Below are positions 48,901 to 60,900 of a DNA stretch of 64,000 bases, in pieces (positions within the stretch are counted from its first letter, which is position 1; each line of letters opens with the position of its first letter). The stretch is from Argopecten irradians (Eukaryota > Mollusca > Bivalvia > Pectinida > Pectinidae): the NCBI RefSeq assembly GCF_041381155.1, contig NC_091139.1:9982383-10046382 (forward strand), in the 5' to 3' direction. Under the pieces are notes generated by a model that had not been told where the DNA came from, made no database searches, and was given only the letters and a program-made list of their open reading frames with translations. The translations under genes were made by a program, and so were the position numbers.

Positions 48901-51900
48901 AAAACAGCGAAATGAATCTCCACTTTTATCGTACATTAGACAGGAAATCTTGCATATGTTTGGTGTTGTAACCTCATCTTAAGCCATCGATATATATTCT
49001 TTTGTTATTAATGTTTTAAAGAAACCTTTAAATTTTGCTCCGGAAAGGTATAGTGGGCCTTTAAGTACTTTCTGAAAAATAGCAGTAACAAACTTCATTA
49101 TTTAAAATCCAAGATGGTTGCCAGGTGGCCATCTTGTTGACCAATAAGTCCCAAAATGCAATATGCACAACTAAGGTCATAGGGGAACCTACATATGAAA
49201 TTTGAGAATGATCCTTTCTATACTTTCTGAAAAATAGCGGTAACATACTTATACAATAGTGATAACAGACTTCAACTGCCAAAATCCAAGATGGCTGCCT
49301 GGTGACCATCTTGTTTTTCGGATCAGCCACAAAATCTGTATGGCACAACAAGGGACCAAGGGAACCATCAATGTGAAGTTGTTTGAACAAAATCCCTTCT
49401 GTACTTCTCAAGAAATAGCGATAACAAACTTCAACTGCCAAAATCCAAGATTGCTGCCTGGTGACCATCTTGTTTTTCGAATCAGCCACAAAATCTTTAT
49501 GGCACACGAGGGACCAAGGGAACCATCCATGTGAAGTTTGAACAAAATCCCTTCAGTACTTCTCAAGAAATAGAGATAACAAACTTCAACTGCCAAAATC
49601 AAAGATGGCTGCCTGATGGCCATCTTGTTTTTCCGATCAGCCTAAAATCTGTATGGCACACATATGGGCCAAGAGGACCCTTCATGTGAAGTTCGAACAA
49701 AATCGACTTCAGTAGTTCTTAAGAAATAGTGATAACAGACTTCAACTGCCAAAATCCATGATGGCTGCATGGCGGCCGTCTTGTTTCTCCGACCAGCCTC
49801 AAAATCTATATGGCACAACTAGGGACCAATGGAATCCTCCATGTGAAGTTTGAACAAAATCCCTTCAGTACTTCTCAAGAAATAGTGATAACAAACTTCA
49901 ACTGCCAAAATCAAAGATGGCTGCCTGGTGGCCATCTTGTTTTTCCGATCAGCCTAAAATCTGTATGGCACAAATATGGGCCAAGAGGACCCTTCATGTG
50001 AAGTTTGAACAAAATCCCTGCAGTTCTTTTTAAGAAATAGTGATAACATGCATTGTTTACGGACGGACGCCGGACGACAGACCACGGACGCAGGGCGATT
50101 TGAATAGCCCACCATCTGATGATCTGATGATGGTGGGCAAAAAAAAAAAAACCCACTTAAATTATGAATTACAGACTAAAATATATTATCTATAATAGTA
50201 AAGTTAATTCATAATTCTATGAGCTAAATTTCTGACCTTTATTATACTTCCTGATTTTTTGGACATCATTTTGTTCACACATTAAAGATAAGATTACCTG
50301 GTCGGAATTGATGCCCATAACCAATGCCCTTGGCCCAATACTCAAGGTCATTCTTAGCCAATTTCTTCTCATTCTGAAAAATTAACAATTACATATTTTT
50401 GTTTTCCAATTCAATCCACCGATAGATACTTAAACAGACATCTTGTGTTGTCCAATATAATCAACACAATCTCAACAAAGCACAAAATTGGACTAGAACG
50501 CAGGCAAGTCACTGGTCAGCAATTGTTAAGTAAGGTGTGATATAAAATGTTTTCTAGGTTCAGGGTTGTCAATTTCTATTGATGCCAAAGTGGAAAATCT
50601 TCTAAAACACAGTTCAAATGGGGAGATTTTAATGCGCTTTCTTTACAACATAAAATTGGGTTTGATTCAATTTGTGTGAAACACACTTTGTGCGAGATGG
50701 GTGTGAGAAAGGCACTGAAAATTGTGAGTTTCCTCCAAAACGTGAGTAACCGTGGAGGTGTAACTACCCCCTATAATTGGCCTTACCAGTGAGGCTGGAG
50801 GAGACTTGAGGCCGTCCACATTCAACAGGTATCGCTGGTTCACACGCGGCACAACTTCACTGACCTTGTAATAGAGACATAATAAAAACATTAAAAGTGC
50901 CATACATCAGCCTTGTGTATCAGATGAAAAGGATTTTCTAAATGAAGCAACTCCTTGACTCAAACTTCCTCCTACTCTATTAAAAAATATTTGATCCTCT
51001 GCAGCTAATGAGGAAAACTACTTCATAAATTGGCTCAATAGATTTGAGATGTATGATAGTCGTAACTGATGAATATTGTTTTCTGATTAATCATAGTTAC
51101 TTCCCCTCTATTTCAATCCGCCAGTAAAAATTGAGGCCAAATGAAACAAAGAGAAGTAACTATAATCGATTAGCATTAGAAGTCAATGGGGATACCCACT
51201 AAATTAGCACAATTTCATCATAAAATTTACTTTATTATATATATTTATACCATCCGTGCTATCCGATTACAACTTCCAATTCTAACATCAACGTGAAAGG
51301 ATGTCCATACCAAAGCAAGTGTGAGAAGATGATGTTCCATTTCCAGGTAGGCCCCATGTGGATATCTCTTCAGATCATTTCTTTCACTGTCAACCTCCAG
51401 TCTGTTTATATAGAATATAGACCAATTATAGGATGTCCCAGTAATTGTAAAAAGGTTTTATCCCATCTTTGTTTACCTATCCCTAAAATATATGCAATCC
51501 TAACGAAAGCTCTTTAACTCTTTCTGTATTCTTTCTGGATTCCATCAAGAAAGTAGTTATTAGTCTCACCCCAGGAGGTTTTTGCGAAAATGCCAGACAA
51601 ACTGTCCAGTTGTTGTGTGTTAATTTATTTAATTTAAACATGCTAAGGTTATTGCAAATATTTGAACTTTCTTAGAAATCATTCATAGATTATTTCAAAC
51701 TGCATCAACATTTTATTTTGATATTGCAATCTGGAGCAAAGAAAGCCACAATTTGGATTATAAGATCTGTTTGATTTATCTTCCTCTGCCATAAAAAAGT
51801 TGTACATTGTCATTATTTATTTAGCATCTAGAAAGGTTGTTTTGACCTTAAAATACTTTTCATATATCACTGGATTGCAATTTGAATACAATAGGAGATT

Positions 51901-54900
51901 TATTGTAAAGAAAGAATGTCAATATCGAGTGTTGACTATAAATGACAAAGGGAAAGACAGAGGGTAAAATCCTGTTGACTTAGTCGACAACGAAGAAGAG
52001 GGAGGGTAAAATCCTGTTGACTTAGTCCACAGCGAAGAAGAGGGTGGGTAAAATTCTGATGATTATAGTTTACAACAGGGAAGAGAGAACACCATTGTTA
52101 CCTCTAACCCCTTCTTCCTTTAAAAAGCTCACTTAGCAACAACCATTTATGGCCCTGCCCCATCTATCTCAAACAAACTCCAGCACTCTTAGACCAGGTT
52201 GTGCTCCATGCCCTGATAATCTACCCCTCTTTCCCTCCTACAAAATCCACATGCTCACTGATATAGACTTTTCCCTCTTTGAGCCTTGCATTATAAGCTT
52301 CTTGCTATCCCCAACAAGAAGGCTCATGGGCCTTAACGGCCATCTGAATGTTAATACAATATATGGTAGAACTGAAATACACAGTAAGCTGTATGTTTAA
52401 CAATTGGAACATATTTTAACCCCTGTGACCTTGAATGAAGGTCAAGGTCATTCATTTGAACAAACTTGATAGCCCTTTATCCAAGCATGCTACAGGCCGA
52501 CTATCAGTACCCAGGGTCTTAGTAATATACAAGAAGTTATTAAATAATTTTAGCCTATTTGACCCCTTTGACGTTGAATAAAGATCAAGGTCAATTTTTT
52601 TTAACAAATTTGGTAGCCCTTCATCCTAGCATGTCACAGGCCCAATATCAGGTCTCTAGGCCTCTTAGTTATTCACAGGAAGTTGTTTCAAGATTTTAAC
52701 CTATTTGACCCCAGTGACTTTGAATGAAGGTCAATGCAGGCCCAATATTAGTATCCTGGACCTATTCAGGTCAGATGACCTAAAAATCACACTAATCCCT
52801 CTAAAAGCTCTGATCTTCTAAGGAACTCACCTCGCCCACTGCTGTAGGAAAGTTTTTATTTCCTGTATCACTGTTTTCATGTCCTTGGTGGGACACCAGT
52901 AGGACAGTTTTAGTAGCTCCATGTTGGTCACTCTCTGCATCATAGAACCCTGTAAAACAAGGAATGGTCGTAATAGGGATCCCATAGCACACTCTCTGCA
53001 CCATAGCCAATGTGCATGGGTAACAATGCAAACAATTAAATAAACACACTCTCTGCACCATAGCCAATGTGCATGGGTAACAATGCAAACAACTAAATAA
53101 CTATCCCATCCAAAATCAAATCTAGATACAATGAATTGTGATTCATCAAAATACTTCAATCAATACCCAATTTCTTGCATTTAAAATGTCCAACTGCCAT
53201 AGATGAAGGGGTTCTGTTTTACAGTTAAACACACTGTGGAACATGATGTTCGTAATGTATCATTGTACAAGATCATAATGTTATTACATGAAATACATAC
53301 CTGTAACCTTGGCCTCATGACCTTGACAAGTGGAGGGTAAAAAGGATAAAGGTCAATCTCGAATGTCTGTAAAACATAAAAACATCTTTGAGCATACAAA
53401 AACCCAGCAGGACATTGGTGAACATTGTCACAGATATCAGCAATTTTGACACATTACAGGGTTCCTGTATGATAAATTGGTGAATATGCTTAAAATTTTA
53501 TTCTCCCATATTTTCTGGAGAGAAAAAACAAAATGAAATATGGGTTTGACAAATGGACTGGGATGTCTCAACTTTCATTTAAGATTTAGGCTGGGTAACA
53601 AAAGGCTTGTCGAATGCTGACCAGCTAAAATCTTAGAATGAGACATGTCTGACCACTGACAGACCTGTATAAGATTCTATTTATCTTATACCCTTGTAAG
53701 CAATTCAATCTACATCAGAACACATTACCATCTCCAGTTCAATGTAGTTGTACCCAAATTTCTCTTTGATTTCACTCAGGTCTTTGGCAAGATCACTACA
53801 ACAAATCAAAGAGAAAATACAATTTACCTCATGGGACATATTCATATACTATGTGATACCAGATAACGTTGGCCGCGGACTTGTATCTATTGGTGATGGA
53901 ATGTCGTTCAAAAATGATATTCCGCGGCGCTAACATCATTTCAGTGGGAAGATTATAAATAGTTACGTTCCACTACCACTGGAGAAACTAATACTGCACA
54001 AACATTATCAGGTATCACGTGGTAAGTAAATTAGTCTCATTACATATCATACCTAAACCCTACAGCTTTTAATTTCTAAGGAGTACTTTGTAAATATAAA
54101 ACAAGTTTAATAACTTTGTATTGTTGCAAAAAAGTTAAATCAACACTCATCATCACTTTATTGAACAATTAACAAAATAAATAAATGTCAATAATAGTTT
54201 TGAAACTAATGAACTTCATTGTTTTACCTGTCAGCAAAGTTAAATATCTTCACCCTCCAGTGGTAGATATTGTCCTCTATCGGTTCCGCAGTGAAGCCAA
54301 CTTCCTGTAGTAGTGGAAATAGAAACACAAATCAAATTTTATAATCAATTCTTAAAAGTTTTCACTAGAAAAATGCATATAATGCCCAATTACTTTTCAA
54401 TTACATGTGATTTGTTTTTTCATATACAGTATGTGTGATCTGTTTTTCATATTTCTGCTACTAATTAAAGTTTTTATTTAACTTTTTAACTTATTATTTT
54501 ATATTAAAATCCTTCTGATTTACATGTTAAGTTACTAGAACATATGTATAAGTAACTATTTCCTACTTTTCGCAAATACTTTCTTGTGCAAATCTTTGCA
54601 AGCTTAAATTATTTATTTTTTTCTTTAAGACGTTATTGACAGTTTTTTTATACTTGATTTTCTGTAAAACATTAGAAATATGTAATTTCATCCAGCAGTC
54701 GTGGCACCGCTTTTCAACACTTCAGAGCGTTGGTTCTCTTACTCTACGTGTTTTATCCTCTAAGTAATTATCCAAGCAGCAGAAAGTTTTACTACAAGTT
54801 TGACCTCGTTTACAAGCTGTAATAAACAATATATTGTACCTGTTCTCCCTCCATGATCTTGACCAAGTCATTTGTGAGGATTCCAGCTGCAGCGTTACTC

Positions 54901-57900
54901 GTGAATATCTGTTTGGACGTTTTATTATCCATACTGGGACCTACAGCTGCACCAGCTGTCAAAATAGCATGGTGACGAAAAAAACAAATTACAAGAAGGA
55001 ATTTTCATGCATAATGCTCAAAAAGAATTCCATGGTTGTAGATGAATTGACTAGAATGTTTCCCATTCTTAAACAAAGTGAACTTGACCTTTCAACCCTT
55101 AGACCTGAGAAAGGATCCAAAGCAACCATTTTTTATATCAAGGACAAATTCAAATAAAATTTGAGCTTATCGATCCAATGGTACTTGAAATATCCAATGG
55201 AAATTCTTTTTTTTTTAATTTTCAGTGACAGCGATCACAACTTTTGACATCTGCAATCAAAAACATGCATTTTAGGGAAATGGTTGTTTAAGTTTGGGTT
55301 AAATTGCAGTTATTTATCTTATAGAAACACCTAGCAGAAATTGTCATATTCTGATGACTAGATAAAACCGACCTTGAGACGTTCTTGCTTTTTTCATCTC
55401 CTCTCTAATCTGTGCTTCCTTCTGTGCCCATCGTTTCTTAAAAAAAATAATATCCAAAAATATATAGTGGTTTAGGGTCCATATCATTAAACCATATCCC
55501 TATATTTTGTATACCTAATTATCTATCTGATTAAAATACAGGTCCTTATAACAACTCCATTCGATAGAGGATCTGACAACATCCCATAAGGAGTCATGTT
55601 CGGATGACCTTTTTACCACGTGTATTTTAGATCAAATGAATTTTCTACACATTGCTATGTCAATTGATAACTCCATTTCGTCCCAGTATACATTTAGCTT
55701 TGTTGTTTTCTTTGGGCGAGATGACTATATACACACAAATATTTCTGACAGCTTTTTCAAACTATTTCCTCCCCAGTCAAGATTCTGACTGTCATTTTCA
55801 AAGGTCACCAGAACGTGACCCCTAATGAGATGTTATCAGATCTGTATCTTAATAAGACTGCCAAATTATTTCCCTGTTACTATATGTGTCTTCAGTTTAA
55901 CGTCCAATTTCAACACCGGTACAAGTGGTTCGTTTTCAGAAGCGTACCACTTGCATCTAAGATGCTAAGGCAGATTTGAGTTTTATAATTTGTGATCAAA
56001 ATGTTAAAATTTACTTTGTTGAAAATAAGACAGAGAGTTATTTATATCCGTTGAAATTACATGGATTATTTACTTTGATGTATGCTGAAACTGTATTGCT
56101 TTTTTATTCATTGTATTGTTAAAATCGAGAACACTTGGCTTTTAAATTTTTCATATGGGTGCCGCCATCATGGAAAAATCACGTTCCATTTGGTGGTGCC
56201 ATATCAATTTAGTACAACTGGTACAAACCCACAAATGGAACGCACGGTAAGTAAGAGCATTAACTCAAGGGTAGGTCACTCTATTGAGTTCATAGTGAAT
56301 TTCAAATTCTTTTTCTGTTGCTTATAAAGACCCTTCCTAACAATGAGAAGGTCGTCATTTTTACCTTTTTCCGAGCTAAGTGTAGGTCCCATTCTGTGGT
56401 AAAAGCATCATCATCAGCCAAAATCATCTCCTGTAAGTAAAAATAAACATTTCATGACAATTCTATATGTAAAATAAATACTTTTTTTTCAATAGAATGT
56501 CAGTCAGGTACAAGAACCATCAACAGCTAGTGACAGTGAAGACTAGCATTTGTTAAAGACATTATACAATCATGACCGTGCAATCCAGTTCAAGAGATAA
56601 AACATCAAACGAAAACTGTGTGCGATTTGTAACGCCACTACAAATAAATTATGTCTAGCATTTGAACCAAATATCCACTGAAAAATTCTTGTGATTTACC
56701 TCTTCGTCCTCTTCTTCCATTTTGGCATCATCACTAAAGTCCTCCTTAAACAAACATATTCATTAATAGTTTAAAAAGTCAAATGCAAAGAAAAAAGGTG
56801 AAAAAAAAATCTTGACTAGTGACCTTGACTTAAGCTCAAATGACTTCTTGTTTTAATTACTTTGCTTCAGGATTTCATTGCAAAATATATTACATAATAT
56901 CATAACAAAACAATATGACCTTGAGAGTGGCTTCTTAAGATGAATTATAATGCTATAATGGATCACTTTTTTATTTGATGTTTTCAAACTTCGCAGTATC
57001 TGAAATAGTCTTAAACAGTAAGTGTGTTATAGATATCAAAAATATAAGTTAGTTATAGCATGAGTGATGTATTTGATGTATCGCTTGATACCGGTATTTG
57101 GTAATACTTATTGCTCTGATAAAGTCTTTATAGTGTTTCAAATGCTACAGTTTTCACGCTTTTACCTCTGATGACGCTGGGCTTGTAATGCCACGTCCCT
57201 TCTCCTCGCGGTGTAAACTTGTGGCTCTGGAAAACAAAAACAAGAGTATAGAAATTACTCAAAGTGCTATCTGGTGCCACAGAAAAAGATAAAACAAGAG
57301 GTCCAATGGGCTTGAACATTCATCTGACATACACAGAAAGACGTTTAATAGAAATTACTCAAAGTGCTATCTGGTGCCACAGAAAAAGATAAAACAAGAG
57401 GTCCAATGGGCTTGAACATTCATCTGACATACACAGAAAGACGTTTAATAGAAATTACTCAAAGTGCTATCTGGTGCCACAGTAAAAGATAAAAAAAAAT
57501 ATCACTTGACATGGCACTGATATCAGCAGATCTAACACAGTAAATCATTTATTGTACTATCACTGAGATAAGATTTTTACTTCAAAAGATAAATTTCCAT
57601 TCTATCAAATTTGTATAGTTAATTTGAGGAACGATATTTCCTCGTTAACATTTTTTATTTATGATTGCAAAAATTTGTTCCACAAAATATTGCAAGAGAG
57701 TCATATAGGCCTTGAAAGCCATATCATTAAATATTGAAACTTCTAATATTCAATTTTCTTGTATTCAACTAAAATTGTGAAAGTTATAACTTATTACCAT
57801 TTTTTGTTTTTTTTTCAAATTTATAATCATAAAAAAATAAACAAATATATTGTTCATTGATAACTGTTCATTTTTGACAAAAAGATGTTTCAAATTTAGA

Positions 57901-60900
57901 TGTTGCCTTAAACAAGGACACATGGACAACTTGGTCAATCTTCAACATAACATACTCTGACTCAACATCAGATTAATTCCCTGCTTGGTTTTTGAGATTG
58001 AGATGATAAAAGATTAAAGCCTTCTTAATATCCAATTTTCAGCTGTTTCAGAAAATAAAAGAATGGTAAACTGTGCAATCAGGCATGACGCATAAATTAA
58101 TTATCAATATTTTACTTACTTGTTTAAAACTTCCCGTAGACTTAGCTTCTGTCTGGTGTCCAGGAGGAACTGTTAACATACATTGCCATGTTCTTTGATT
58201 TCACATTATCAATAATTTGAATTGTTAATTCATCCTCACTCAATAAATAAAGATTATTATTATCTTCTCATCCTCACTCAATAAATAAAGATTATTATTA
58301 TCTTCAAATTCTCTTTTATTTCATAATTCAAACATAATATCATTTATAGTATCTAAAATATATGCAAGTTTTCTTCCCTATATCTAGAGCGCATCTTCAT
58401 ATTATTAATATTATGCACCATTTAATGTCTGTTATATTTGAGTGAAGGATTTTGTTTTTTGGTACATATGTCCAAAGAACATACATGTAGTATCTTAGCA
58501 TATAATGTGTATTACTAATCAGAATATCTTACTTTGAAATGCCAATATTTTCATATCAACAATTAGGTTAGCAATCGGAACCTGATATATATACAAATTA
58601 ACGCAGTATAAGTGATTGAAACAAAAAAGAGAAATATTAAATTCTGACATTTTCTCAATAAATGCATCATGTCATAATAATCAACAAAACTTCATTAATC
58701 ATACCAACCTCATTAAAAGTCAAGCTCCATTCCTTAATAACCGGGTCAGACTCCACAAAGAAATTATCTTCGTAGTCGGGATACCCTGGTAATTATAATC
58801 AATATAATTTTTCTTCATCTGGTTTTATGCCTACATAAAAGCTGACAATGCAAGTTAAAAAGTATGCATTTGAAATTTAAAAAAAATATATGTAATGAAA
58901 TTTTTTTCCGAAATCGTTTTTGAGATATCTCCCAAGAAGTGGCAGCCATTTTTCTTTTGCTCTACATAGTAACCTTCACTGGCCAACCCCCTATAAAAAG
59001 CATGGGACTTGACACAGGTGCGTCATTCTAAACATACCTGGTCTCAGATTCACATGCCCTGATATTAAAAATAACAATGTCAAACGAAAATAAACACTGC
59101 TCTCATCTGACAAGATTTCAATGAAGTAATACATAAATGTGTTGTCAGCTACATCCCACAATATATGTCCAATACAAGCTAATAAAACACTTAAATATAC
59201 ACAAATTTTTACACGTGCATTGACATGTGTGTGTCCTTGGTAAGTGTGGTTCGTTTGGGATGGCTACGTCACGTGTATATAGCCAGTCGAGTGCATATCA
59301 AGTAAGATGATATATACGTGGAGATTTATGGACAGATTTTTTTTTTTATTTCTATTCACATGTGTTGAAATTTTATTTTGACAAGCATCTAAATGACAAC
59401 TTAGAGGTGTTGACATGTTTTCTTGCTAAAATATGTCTGTTTTGGGGTACCTTAATAATGTAAGTAACGTATATTTTCAGGCAATCTGATTAAGACCAGA
59501 TCTTCAATGCGCTTACATATATAGTTACAATTGCTTTTTAGCTCAATATCTAGTATGTGGGAGGGTATTTCTATGTATATAAAGAACGTTTACTTTACAA
59601 AAATGTACATACATGAAAATTCCTACTCAATCAACATACAAAATATCTTTTTATATATACAGCTGTATATATATATTTCTTTTTTTTTTTTTTTCATTTT
59701 TCAAGACATTTTGTAATACATGATCCATACACAAGCATCACAAAAGCACACATCCACCTATATGGATATGCAAACACACAACATACATACATGATAATTG
59801 CATATATGTATACAACTGAAATATCTTACCAGCTGGGACAAGAAGCTTGAATTCATGTTCACAAGCTAACAGCAAACTTAGGGTTACACCACCATTGTCT
59901 CTAGGTGTAGCCTAAAATTAAAGTACATAACAGAATGATGTTCATTCGATAAAGTAGCAGGATTGAGATAGTGTAAAGTGTAACCACTGTCATTGGCATC
60001 AGAAGACATTTATTATTTGTAAGATGAGCATGTGACGCACAAGTAATGTAGAACGGGTGTCCATTTTCGCCGTTTTTCTCTTGATTTTTGCGGATTGAAA
60101 TGTTATTGTTTGTATAAGAGATGTAAGTAACAGTCTAAATGAAAGATTCCTCATATTCTAATAAAACCTAATTGATTACACAAGTATGAATACTATTTAT
60201 ATTTTTGTCTGAAGGAGGTTACAATGCCTAACAATTTGGGTAGTACTATTTTTTACAATTGAGTGTCCGTATTTTGCAATTTTGGCAAATTAAGATGATT
60301 TAAATGTAAATATGAAATTAATGTAAAGTGGATTTACATTATTGTATGTCTTTGCATTGTCATTTGATTAGTAAGCCACTCAATAAACAATATTTTCTAT
60401 CAAGTCAATCTCTTCGATACCCCACAAGAAGCAGTCTCTCTTCCTAAGAACCGTAGTGGAATAAGGGTCTGACCGTTGATGCTGAACAATATTTTATTGT
60501 TTGAATATCATGAAGATTATCTTCATTTCTTCCTGATACGGAGCTGATACTGTGCTGCTCTGACACCTAACGTCATGGTTACCAAAATATCACTTGTTAT
60601 CATAAAAACGGCGAAATTTGGACACCCACTTTAAATGTTTTGAACAGAAGTATTCACATATTCATTGCTAGTGGCACTTATGTTAAAGATTAGGTAGATT
60701 TCTTCTTCCTTGTTCAAACTTAGTACCTCTTGGAATAAAATAGTACAAGTTGAGATCTGAATTATTTTAAAATATTTTTTTATTGCAATACATAATATAA
60801 CAGTTGATTCTGAAATCAATTTAAAGATTAATCATGATTGGTATCAGTATACAGGCGTAAATCAGTGCGGTCCGTGTACGGTCAGCTGGCAAAGATGAGC

